Below are positions 10,522 through 20,607 of a stretch of 64,000 bases of DNA, piece after piece. Made by a program: the position numbers and the translations under genes. Below the pieces are notes generated by a model that was not told the DNA's origin, did no database searches, and saw only the letters and a program-made list of their open reading frames with translations. The stretch is taken from NCBI RefSeq assembly GCF_000017505.1, contig NC_009675.1, positions 1,364,001-1,428,000 of the forward strand. Reading direction: 5' to 3'. This DNA is from Anaeromyxobacter sp. Fw109-5. Its GTDB lineage: Bacteria; Myxococcota; Myxococcia; Myxococcales; Anaeromyxobacteraceae. How positions within the stretch are numbered: position 1 is the first letter of the stretch; every line of letters begins with the position of its first letter.

Positions 10522-11955
10522 ATGAACGAGTATCGCTACGACCACCAGACGGTCCAGGGGTTCGTCCTCTCGGCCCTTTTCTGGGGCGTCGTGGGCATCG
10601 TGATCGGGCTGCTCATCTCGGTCCAGATGTGGCTGCCGGCGGCGAACTTCCCGCCCTACCTCACCTTCGGCCGGCTCCGCCCCGTGCACACGAACGGCCT
10701 CGCCTTCGGGCTCGGCGTCGGGGCGATCTTCGGGCTGAGCTACTGGATCGTGATGCGGCTGTGCCGGCGGCCGCTCCTGTTCCCGCGGCTCGCGCGGGTC
10801 CAGCTCTGGCTGTTCAACGCCGGCATCGCCCTCGCGGCGGTGACGCTCATGGCGGGCCACACCCAGTCGCTCGAGTACGCCGAGCTCGAGTGGCCGCTCG
10901 ACCTCGCCATCGTCGTCCTGTGGGTGATGTTCGCGGTGAACGTCTTCGGGACGGTCCTGAAGCGGCGCGAGCAGCAGATGTACGTGTCGCTCTGGTACGT
11001 CATCGCGACCGTCATCGCCGTCGCCGTCCTCTACATCGTGAACAACCTCGCGCTGCCGGTGAGCCTCACGAAGAGCTACCCGGTGTTCGCGGGGGTGAAC
11101 TCGGCGAACGTGCAGTGGTGGTACGGGCACAACGCGGTCGGGTTCGTGTTCACGACCCCGATCCTGGCGATGTTCTACTACTTCCTCCCCAAGGCGACCG
11201 GCCTGCCGATCTGGAGCCACCGCCTGTCGATCGTCGCCTTCTGGTCGCTCGTCTTCGCGTACCTGTGGACCGGCGCCCACCACCTCGTCTACACGCCGCT
11301 GCCGGACTGGATCCAGACGCTCGCCATCGTGTTCACGCTGTTCCTCATCGCGCCGAGCTGGGGCTCGGTGGTGAACGGCTACTACACGGTGGGCCAGGAC
11401 TGGTCGAAGATGCGGACGAACTACCTGACCAAGTTCTTCGTCCTCGGGATCACGTTCTACGGCCTGCAGACGGTGCAGGGTCCGACGCAGGCGCTCCGCG
11501 TCGTCTCGCAGCTCATCCACTTCACCGACTGGACCCCGGGCCACGTGCACATGGGGACGATGGGCTGGGTGACGCTCGTCATCGCAGGCTCGGTCTACTA
11601 CGTCATCCCCAAGATCTACGGGATCGAGCTCCACTCCGTGAGGCTCGCGAACGTGCACTTCTGGCTGGCGCTCGTCGGGCAGCTGATCTTCTCGATCACG
11701 ATGTGGATCACCGGCATCCGGCAGGGCTGGATGTGGAAGGCCACCGACGCCGAGGGCAAGCTCGTCTACCGCAACTTCGTGGACACGGTGGCCGGGAACT
11801 ATCCCTACTGGCACACGCGCACGCTCGGCGGGATCATCTTCACCGTCGGCATGGGCGTGTTCGTCTACAACGTCCTCATGACCATCCGTAAGGGCAGGGC
11901 CCTCGAGCGGCAGGCCGCGCCCGCGGCGCCGGCGGCCAGCGTCACGGCGGCGTAG
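10522..11955 (+). CDS. ccoN: cbb3-type cytochrome c oxidase catalytic subunit CcoN
   Basis: 477 residues and about 12 membrane helices. It is the heme b / heme b3-CuB subunit that reduces oxygen at high affinity. Recognisable blocks are RLRPVHTNG (low-spin heme ligand region), VQWWYGHNAVGF (CuB His), WTGAHHLVY (paired CuB histidines), FYGLQTVQGP (helix with the Tyr cross-linked to His in this family) and HFTDWTPGHVHMG (heme ligands). At the last of the FYG block most CcoN proteins I recall read FEGP; here it is VQGP. The start is the ATG with AGGGG eight bases upstream; a GTG two codons earlier is less likely. It is the first gene of a nine-gene operon on the plus strand ending at ccoS. Confidence 0.97.
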   Translation: MNEYRYDHQTVQGFVLSALFWGVVGIVIGLLISVQMWLPAANFPPYLTFGRLRPVHTNGLAFGLGVGAIFGLSYWIVMRLCRRPLLFPRLARVQLWLFNAGIALAAVTLMAGHTQSLEYAELEWPLDLAIVVLWVMFAVNVFGTVLKRREQQMYVSLWYVIATVIAVAVLYIVNNLALPVSLTKSYPVFAGVNSANVQWWYGHNAVGFVFTTPILAMFYYFLPKATGLPIWSHRLSIVAFWSLVFAYLWTGAHHLVYTPLPDWIQTLAIVFTLFLIAPSWGSVVNGYYTVGQDWSKMRTNYLTKFFVLGITFYGLQTVQGPTQALRVVSQLIHFTDWTPGHVHMGTMGWVTLVIAGSVYYVIPKIYGIELHSVRLANVHFWLALVGQLIFSITMWITGIRQGWMWKATDAEGKLVYRNFVDTVAGNYPYWHTRTLGGIIFTVGMGVFVYNVLMTIRKGRALERQAAPAAPAASVTAA

Positions 11956-11963
11956 GAGCGACC

Positions 11964-12995
11964 ATGGCCGGAAAGATCTACTCGAAGCCGATCGTCTTCT
12001 CGGTCGCCGTCACGCTGACGGTGCTCGCGGGCTCGATCGCGATGATGGCGTATCCGATGTTCCGCTCCGACATGCACCCCAAGGTGGAGGGGCTCGTGCC
12101 GCTCACCGCGCTCGAGCTCGCCGGGCGCCACGTGTACCAGCGCGAGGGCTGCGTGAACTGCCACACGCAGACCGTCCGCCCGCTGCAGAGCGAGGTGGTC
12201 CGCTACAAGGGCAACCGCGCGGCGGAGCCGTCGGGCCGGTACTCGCTCGCCGGCGAGTTCGCCTACGACCACCCGTTCCTGTGGGGCTCGAAGCGCACCG
12301 GCCCGGACCTCGCCTTCGAGGGATGGCTGAAGAGCGCCGCCTGGCAGTACGCGCACTTCGAGAACCCGCAGGCGGTGGTGCCGAGGTCGAACATGCCGGC
12401 CTACGCGTTCCTGAAGGCCCGGTCCGTGGACGCCGAGGAGATGCGCGGCCACATGCGCGCGCTCCGCGGCCTCGGCGTGCCGTACACCGAGGCCGATCTC
12501 GCCGGCGCGGAGGAGCAGCTCCGGGGCAAGACGGAGATGGACGCCATCGTCGCGTACATGCTGTCGCTGGGGAAGGCGGTGGACCGCGGCGGGAAGGGCG
12601 GCGCCGAGATCGATCTCGAGGAGCAGAACCCCGTCGCGACCGACGTCGCCGCGATCGCCAAGGGCCGCCAGCTCTTCGACGCGCAGGGCTGCGGCGCCTG
12701 CCACGGCGACGAGGCGCAGGGCCAGGAGGGCGTCGCGCCGAGCCTCATCGACGACGAGTTCCTCGGCGCGAAGGGCGATCTGCCCGACGCGGCGTACTTC
12801 GGGATGATCAAGGGCGGCAGCGACGTGAAGCAGCAGCTCGGGCGGCCCGGGCTCGCGGACGGCGGCATGCAGCCGTTCGGGAGCGACCTGTCGGACGAGG
12901 ACATCTGGTCGATCGTCGCCTGGCTCCGGAACCAGAAGGGCCACGAGGCCTCCGAGGGGCACCACGACGAGGCGGCGGAGCACGGGAACCGGTAG
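11964..12995 (+). CDS. ccoO: cbb3 oxidase subunit CcoO with C-terminal cytochrome c domain
   Basis: 343 residues against about 200-240 for a usual CcoO. Residues 10-30 form the membrane anchor. CVNCH at 63-67 binds the CcoO heme, with Met-144 (RSNMPAY) a likely axial ligand. After residue 215 a second cytochrome c domain follows, with CGACH at 243-247 and DGGMQPF as its likely methionine ligand. That domain resembles one of the two heme domains of CcoP. The gene lies 8 bp after ccoN and 10 bp before a short ccoP-like gene with no heme motif. The arrangement looks like transfer of one CcoP heme domain onto CcoO. Electrons would pass from a soluble cytochrome c through these hemes to CcoN. Confidence 0.95.
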   Translation: MAGKIYSKPIVFSVAVTLTVLAGSIAMMAYPMFRSDMHPKVEGLVPLTALELAGRHVYQREGCVNCHTQTVRPLQSEVVRYKGNRAAEPSGRYSLAGEFAYDHPFLWGSKRTGPDLAFEGWLKSAAWQYAHFENPQAVVPRSNMPAYAFLKARSVDAEEMRGHMRALRGLGVPYTEADLAGAEEQLRGKTEMDAIVAYMLSLGKAVDRGGKGGAEIDLEEQNPVATDVAAIAKGRQLFDAQGCGACHGDEAQGQEGVAPSLIDDEFLGAKGDLPDAAYFGMIKGGSDVKQQLGRPGLADGGMQPFGSDLSDEDIWSIVAWLRNQKGHEASEGHHDEAAEHGNR

Positions 12996-13005
12996 GGAGG
13001 GCGCC

Positions 13006-13320
13006 ATGGCCGAACGGCAGCACATCGATGCGCAGCTCGAGGACGACCTCCACGCGTTCGAGTCTCCGGAGGAGACCGCGCACAAGCTCCCCGTGGGCTG
13101 GCTCGTCCTCTTCTTCGGGCTCATCGCCTGGGGCGTCTGGTACCTCTGGGCGTTCACCCCGAGTCTCGGGGGCTGGTCGCAGGCGAAGGAGCTCGAGGGC
13201 GGCGCCACGCCGATGAGCGTGAACGTGCTCGTCACGATCGCTTTCACCGCCATCCCGGCGACCGCGGCCGTCCTCCTCATCCTCGCGCAGCGGCGGAAGG
13301 GCAAGAAGCAGGCGCCATGA
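13006..13320 (+). CDS. ccoP: CcoP N-terminal membrane domain protein lacking heme motifs
   Basis: 104 residues. The segment LPVGWLVLFFGLIAWGVWYL (about 27-46) followed by a Pro-Ser-Leu-Gly turn matches the FixP/CcoP N-terminal domain. A second membrane helix is near 73-96. There is no CxxCH motif, while a normal CcoP is about 300 residues with two. The missing cytochrome function is at least partly supplied by the extra domain on the preceding ccoO product. The ATG has GGGAGGG upstream, and the stop overlaps the next gene as ATGA. The naming as ccoP is by position and N-terminal similarity only. Confidence 0.75.
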   Translation: MAERQHIDAQLEDDLHAFESPEETAHKLPVGWLVLFFGLIAWGVWYLWAFTPSLGGWSQAKELEGGATPMSVNVLVTIAFTAIPATAAVLLILAQRRKGKKQAP

Positions 13321-13463
13321 GCCCCCAGACCGCCTACTTCGTCTTCGGGCTCACGCTCACCCTCACGCTCGCCGCGATCGCGGTCTACTACTACGCGCGC
13401 AAGCGAAAGCACACGGTGGAGCGCGCCAAGTATCGGATGCTGGAGGATGACGACGAGCGGTAG
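13317..13463 (+). CDS. ccoQ: Small membrane protein, CcoQ-like
   Basis: 48 residues: one membrane helix (about 5-26) and a charged tail containing KYRMLEDDDE. Size, position between ccoP and ccoG, and the YYYARKRK membrane exit fit CcoQ, the small subunit that stabilises the cbb3 complex. It overlaps the previous stop (ATGA) and the start of ccoG by 17 bases. Its acidic tail is strikingly like the tail of the CcoS product at 19024-19218. Confidence 0.7.
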   Translation: MSPQTAYFVFGLTLTLTLAAIAVYYYARKRKHTVERAKYRMLEDDDER

Positions 13464-14670
13464 CTTCCAGCGCTGGCGGAGGCTGGCCGGGGCAGCCCAG
13501 GGTCTCCTCTGGCTCGGGCTGCCCTTCGTGTACGTCGGGGGCGAGAGCGCGCTCCGCCTCGACGTGCCGGCCGGGCGGCTGCACGCGCTCGGCGCGTCGT
13601 TCGCGATCGACGAGGCGTTCGTGGTGCTCGCCGCGACGCTCCTCCTCACGGCGGCGTTCCTGCTCGTGACGCTGCTCTACGGACGCGTGTGGTGCGGGTG
13701 GTCTTGCCCGCAGACGGTGCTCGGGGATCTCACGCGGCTGGTGGAGCGCGCGCGCGGGAGGCGCGGGCGCTGGCGGCGGCCGGCGGGCTTCGCGGTGGTC
13801 GCGCTCGTCTCCGCCGTCGCGGCGGCCAGCCTGCTCTGGTACTTCGTCTCGCCGTACGAGTTCTTCCGTCGGCTCGCGGCGGGGACGCTCGGGCCGGTGC
13901 TCGGGGGGGGCTGGCTCGCGCTCGCGGCCGTGCTGTTCGCCGACCTGGCCTTCGTGCGCGAGACGTTCTGCGCCACGGTCTGCCCGTACGCGAAGCTGCA
14001 GGGGGTGCTCTTCGACCGGCACACGCTGGTCGTCGCGTACGATCGGCGCCGTGCGGCCGACTGCGTGGACTGCGGCGCCTGCGTGCGCGTGTGCCCCACG
14101 GGCATCGACATCCGGGCGGGCCCGCAGATGGAGTGCATCGCCTGCGCGGCCTGCGTGGACGCGTGCGCGCCCATCATGGCGAAGCTGCAGCGGGGACCGA
14201 ACCTCGTCGGCTACTTCTTCGGCGAGCCCGGCACGCCGCGACGCCTCGCGCGCCCGGGCGTGCTCGCGCTCGCCGGCGCGACGGCCGCCGCGCTCGCGGT
14301 CCTGGTCGCGGTCGTGGCGGGGCGCGCCGTGGTGGACGTGAACGCGCTCGCCGAGCCGGCGTTCGCGCCGCGCCGCGCCTCCGACGGGCGAGTGGTGAAC
14401 GCGTACAGCGTCGCGCTCGAGAACCACGGCCGCGCGCCGGTCACGGTGGGCCTCGCGCTGCGCGCCGGCGCGGCGCTCGTCGCCGTCCGGCCCGAGGTGG
14501 TGGAGCTCGGCGCGGGCGAGCGGCGTCAGGTCCGGCTCGTCGCCACGGCGCAGGGGCTCGACGCGCCGGGGCGGGTCGCTGGCGAGCTCGTGGCGGAGGT
14601 GCGCCGCGGCGACGACGTCCTCGAGCGCCGCGCGCAGGAGCTCTCGATGGTGGTCCCGGAGGACAGGTGA
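13447..14670 (+). CDS. ccoG: CcoG, iron-sulfur membrane protein of cbb3 oxidase assembly
   Basis: 407 residues. N-terminal membrane helices carry CGWSCPQ. Two ferredoxin-type 4Fe-4S motifs follow: CVDCGACVRVCPTG and CIACAACVDACAP. A further membrane helix and a periplasmic Ig-like C-terminal domain complete it. This is the RdxA/FixG/CcoG family, reported to act as a cupric reductase supplying Cu(I) to cbb3 oxidase assembly. It starts inside the end of the ccoQ-like gene, and its stop overlaps the GTG of the next gene (GTGA). That tight coupling fits co-synthesis of assembly factors. Confidence 0.95.
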   Translation: MTTSGSFQRWRRLAGAAQGLLWLGLPFVYVGGESALRLDVPAGRLHALGASFAIDEAFVVLAATLLLTAAFLLVTLLYGRVWCGWSCPQTVLGDLTRLVERARGRRGRWRRPAGFAVVALVSAVAAASLLWYFVSPYEFFRRLAAGTLGPVLGGGWLALAAVLFADLAFVRETFCATVCPYAKLQGVLFDRHTLVVAYDRRRAADCVDCGACVRVCPTGIDIRAGPQMECIACAACVDACAPIMAKLQRGPNLVGYFFGEPGTPRRLARPGVLALAGATAAALAVLVAVVAGRAVVDVNALAEPAFAPRRASDGRVVNAYSVALENHGRAPVTVGLALRAGAALVAVRPEVVELGAGERRQVRLVATAQGLDAPGRVAGELVAEVRRGDDVLERRAQELSMVVPEDR

Positions 14671-15518
14671 AGAGGCACGCGACGAAGGTGGCGTTCGCGG
14701 CGGTGGTCGCCGCCGGGCTGGGCGCGGTCGTCGGGACGATCTGGATCGGCTCCCAGGTGAAGGAGCAGACGATCGTCGCCGATCCGTACGAGGAGGGGCT
14801 CCGCTACGACGCCGAGCGGCACGCGCGCGCCGCCCTCGGCTGGGACGTGCGGCTGCCCCCGCCGCCCGCCGAGCCAGGGGACGTGGCGCTCGCGTTCGCG
14901 ATCGCCGACGCGCAGGGCGGCCCCGTCGACGGCGCGGCCGTCGCGGTGAGCGTCGGCCGCCCGGACACGAGCCGGGGCGTCACCACCGTCGCCGCGCGGC
15001 CGGACGGCCGGGGGCGCTACGCCGCCGAGGTGGAGCTGCCCGCCGCGGGGCCGTGGCTCCTCCGGTTCGACGTACGTCGCGGCGAGGACCGCGTGCGCAT
15101 CGAGAAGGTCGTGCAGGTGGCCGCGGCGAGCGCGGGCGCCGCGTCCGCGCGGGAGGCCGCCGCGCCGTGCGATCTCGGCCGGGGACCGTGCACGCGCCCG
15201 CTCGACGGCGGCGGTGAGCTGGTCGTGGAGCTCCTCCCGAGGCCGCTGCGCACGATGCGCGAGCTCGCCGTCACGGCGGAGCTGCGCGGCGCCGCGGCGC
15301 CGGAGGGCGCGGAGGTGAAGGTCTCCTTCGCCATGAAGGGGATGGACATGGGGGACAACACCGCCGCGCTCGCGCCGGTCGGCCCGAGCCGCTGGGCCGG
15401 GAAGGCGGTGCTGGTGCGCTGCCCGAGCGGCCGGAAGGACTGGACCGCGGCCGTGACCGTGGCGGCGCCGGGCGCCGCGCCGCGCACGGCGCGCTTCGAG
15501 CTCGCGGTGGCCGAGTGA
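14667..15518 (+). CDS. ccoH: CcoH/FixH protein fused to a YtkA-like domain
   Basis: 283 residues from a GTG with GGAGG upstream, overlapping the ccoG stop. Residues 7-28 form a membrane helix. The region with DPYEEGLRYD and a following beta-rich domain matches FixH/CcoH, which is usually about 150-165 residues and needed for cbb3 assembly. After a Cys-containing linker (CDLGRGPC) a second beta-sandwich appears with FAMKGMDMGD near residue 220. This Met-rich signature is typical of YtkA-like proteins, some of which are linked to copper handling. The fusion suggests one periplasmic protein combining an assembly scaffold with a copper-site partner. The YtkA call rests on the Met motif and predicted fold. 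Confidence 0.85.
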   Translation: MKRHATKVAFAAVVAAGLGAVVGTIWIGSQVKEQTIVADPYEEGLRYDAERHARAALGWDVRLPPPPAEPGDVALAFAIADAQGGPVDGAAVAVSVGRPDTSRGVTTVAARPDGRGRYAAEVELPAAGPWLLRFDVRRGEDRVRIEKVVQVAAASAGAASAREAAAPCDLGRGPCTRPLDGGGELVVELLPRPLRTMRELAVTAELRGAAAPEGAEVKVSFAMKGMDMGDNTAALAPVGPSRWAGKAVLVRCPSGRKDWTAAVTVAAPGAAPRTARFELAVAE

Positions 15519-16177
15519 CGGACGCGGTCGCGATGGCCTTCGTGACGGGCCTGCTCGGAGGGTTCGGGCACTGCATCGGCATGTGCGGCCCGCTCGTCGG
15601 CTCGTTCGCGCTCGCGACCGGCGCCCTCGGCCCGCGCCGCTCGCTCGCGGGGCAGCTCGCCTATCACGGCGGGAGGATCACGACCTACGCCATGCTCGGC
15701 GCGGTGATGGGGCTCACCGGCTCCTTCGTGAACGTGGCCGGACGGCTCGCTGGCCTGCAGGACGTCGTCGCGGTGATCGCCGGCGCGCTCATGATCCTGC
15801 TCGGCCTGGGCGCCGCGGGCGTCTCGGGGGCGCTGACGCGGCTCGAGGCGCGCGCGTCCGCCCGCGTGGTGCGCTTCGTCCGAGGCGTCCTCTCCGGCGG
15901 CGGCCCCGGGCGGCTGTACCCGACCGGCCTCGCCCTCGGCCTGCTCCCCTGCGGCCTCTCCTGGACGATGTTCCTCGGCGCCGCCGGCACGGGGAGCCTG
16001 CCGGAGGGGCTCCTCCTCGCGCTCGCCTTCGGGCTCGGGACGGTCCCCGCGCTCCTCGTCGCCGGCGCGGCCGGGACGCTCGTCGGCGCCCGGGCCCGCG
16101 GCCTGCTCTACCGCGCGGGCGGGCTCCTCGTGGCCGTCCTCGGCGGCGTGTTCGTCGCGCGCGGGCTCCACCTCTGA
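15515..16177 (+). CDS. SafE/TauE-type membrane protein of cbb3 maturation
   Basis: 220 residues with six predicted membrane helices. GHCIGMCGP near residue 18 and LLPCGLSW near 150 are the paired Cys/Met motifs of the sulfite exporter TauE/SafE-like family found within many cco operons (often called CcoH2 or DsbD-like). The metal-type motif in a membrane helix suggests copper or thiol transfer across the membrane. The start is a GTG overlapping the previous stop (GTGA). The role in oxidase maturation is inferred from position. Confidence 0.85.
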   Translation: MTDAVAMAFVTGLLGGFGHCIGMCGPLVGSFALATGALGPRRSLAGQLAYHGGRITTYAMLGAVMGLTGSFVNVAGRLAGLQDVVAVIAGALMILLGLGAAGVSGALTRLEARASARVVRFVRGVLSGGGPGRLYPTGLALGLLPCGLSWTMFLGAAGTGSLPEGLLLALAFGLGTVPALLVAGAAGTLVGARARGLLYRAGGLLVAVLGGVFVARGLHL

Positions 16178-16179
16178 TC

Positions 16180-19014
<2,835 letters not shown>

Positions 19015-19023
19015 AGGATCGGC

Positions 19024-19218
19024 GTGTCGATCGGCTTCCTCATCGTCCTCTCGCTCGCCCTCGGCCTCGCCGCGTGGCTCTTCTTCATGTGGACGGTGAA
19101 GAGCGGCCAGTACGACGATCCGGAGGGCCCGAAGTACCGGATGCTGGACGACGACGAGGGCGAGGCGCCCCCCGCCGGCAAGCGCGCTCCGGACCGCAAG
19201 CCGCCGCGCCCGCGGTGA
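19024..19218 (+). CDS. ccoS: CcoS, small cbb3 maturation protein
   Basis: 64 residues from a GTG with AGAGGA upstream, 9 bp after ccoI. One membrane helix (about 4-23) is followed by WTVKSGQYDDPEGPKYRML, the CcoS signature. CcoS is needed for insertion of heme and copper into CcoN. The C-terminus is a basic, Pro-rich extension. It is the last gene of the cco operon. The acidic KYRMLDDDE segment also occurs in the CcoQ-like protein. Confidence 0.93.
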   Translation: MSIGFLIVLSLALGLAAWLFFMWTVKSGQYDDPEGPKYRMLDDDEGEAPPAGKRAPDRKPPRPR

Positions 19219-19319
19219 ACGATCTCGGCGGGCACGGACGCGCGCGCTCGCTGCAGGTCCGCCGCCGGCGAGTCGGGTACGATCTCGGGGAGACGTCGTG
19301 GGCGACGGCTCGGGCGGCT

Positions 19320-20315
19320 TCAATCGTGGCCGGCTGCGACGCTCGAGCGAGCGGCGCCGGCCTTCGGCGCGAGCTCCACGAACACGGGCCTGTGGTCGGA
19401 GCCCCCGGAGTCGTCGAGGGTTCCTGCCCGCACCGCGACGAAGTGGTCCGAGAAGAACAGATGATCGATCCGGACGAGGGGTACGGTGGGGACCGGGCCG
19501 AACGGTGATCGGACGAGCGCGGGATACGTGAAGCCGAACCCGAGTCCACGCTGCGCGTGTGCGTTCGCGAGCGCGCTCGACACCCGCTCGTACAGCTGCG
19601 ACCGATCGGGCGCGTTGAAGTCTCCCCCCAGGATCACCGGCCCGTCCTCTCGCAGCACGTCCTCGTCCACGAGCGCGGAGATCTGCGTGTAGCGGTGGCG
19701 CCATCCGCCGCTCCGCGGCGGGTGGACGTTGAAGACGGTGACGCGAGCCCCCGGCGCGCACAGCACCACCTTCTGGACGTTCCCCTTGCGCGCGAGGCTG
19801 GCGGCCGGCTCGATCGCGTACCGGCTCACGATCGCCTGCTCGAGGTCGGGGTCGTAGACGAGGTGGAGCGGCGCGCCGGCGTAGAGCCCGCTCGCCGCTT
19901 CGGTGAACCGGCTCAGGACGTCCCCCCGGATCTCCTGGAGGAGGAGGACGTCCGGCCGGTACCGCAGGACCACGCTCGCGATCCTCGTCGCGTCCAGGTT
20001 CGTCGCCCACGTGTTGTAGCTCATGACCCTCAGCGCGATCGCCCCGTGGGCCGGCGCGGAGGGACGTGGACGGAACAGGTGAGCTTGAAGCGACACGATC
20101 GTCGCAGCGGAGGCGCCCAGGACGGCGGCGAGCGCCCACCGGCGTCTCAGGCACGCCCACGCTGCACCGGGCACGAGCCCGAGGAGCAGCCAGGGCATGA
20201 GGTAGCCGGTGTAACGCGTGACGTGGAGCTCGTCGCCTGCCCACGGACGCAGGACGACTCCGGCGAGGACGGTCGAGCCGAACAGCCACCAGGTCGCGGC
20301 GAGCACGCGGGGCAT
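19320..20315 (-). CDS. Membrane-anchored endonuclease/exonuclease/phosphatase family protein
   Basis: 331 residues from the ATG at 20315 (MPRVLAATWW); upstream in-frame starts exist and no strong ribosome site settles the choice. Three hydrophobic segments (about 1-85) precede an EEP-fold catalytic domain with the expected motifs in order: VMSYNTW, LLLQEI (metal-binding Glu), VHPPRSG, GGDFNAP and SDHRPV (catalytic His). Such proteins (YafD-like) act on nucleic acids or phospholipids, and the substrate is not predictable here. It stands alone, convergent with ccoS and divergent from the YjbH-like gene. Confidence 0.85.
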   Translation of the reverse strand: MPRVLAATWWLFGSTVLAGVVLRPWAGDELHVTRYTGYLMPWLLLGLVPGAAWACLRRRWALAAVLGASAATIVSLQAHLFRPRPSAPAHGAIALRVMSYNTWATNLDATRIASVVLRYRPDVLLLQEIRGDVLSRFTEAASGLYAGAPLHLVYDPDLEQAIVSRYAIEPAASLARKGNVQKVVLCAPGARVTVFNVHPPRSGGWRHRYTQISALVDEDVLREDGPVILGGDFNAPDRSQLYERVSSALANAHAQRGLGFGFTYPALVRSPFGPVPTVPLVRIDHLFFSDHFVAVRAGTLDDSGGSDHRPVFVELAPKAGAARSSVAAGHD

Positions 20316-20607
20316 CGCGACGAGATTATCCACGGCGTGGAGCGGCAGGCCCCAAGCGCTCAGGAGCGGGGCATGGCTCCCGGCGCATGTACGGGCCCGG
20401 CGGCGCTGCGACTCGCCCCCTCCTCGGGATACCACCGGACACCCGGAGGGCGGCTGTCCCGACCCGCACCCAGGGCGCCGCGCCCAGCGGGGCGCGCGCG
20501 CACGGATTTCTGGCGGCGAGCCGCTCGAAACCTTGGGGCACCTCGCGCTGAGCGGTTGTGAGATCGCCGTTCGCCTCGCAGGATGCTGAGGTCGCGGAGA
20601 AGCGCCG

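Noticed and set aside
13006-13320. ccoP truncated by a frameshift
   Set aside because: No heme motif occurs in other frames downstream; the next 147 bases encode an intact CcoQ-like protein and then ccoG. The cytochrome domain is on ccoO instead, so this is rearrangement, not a sequencing break.
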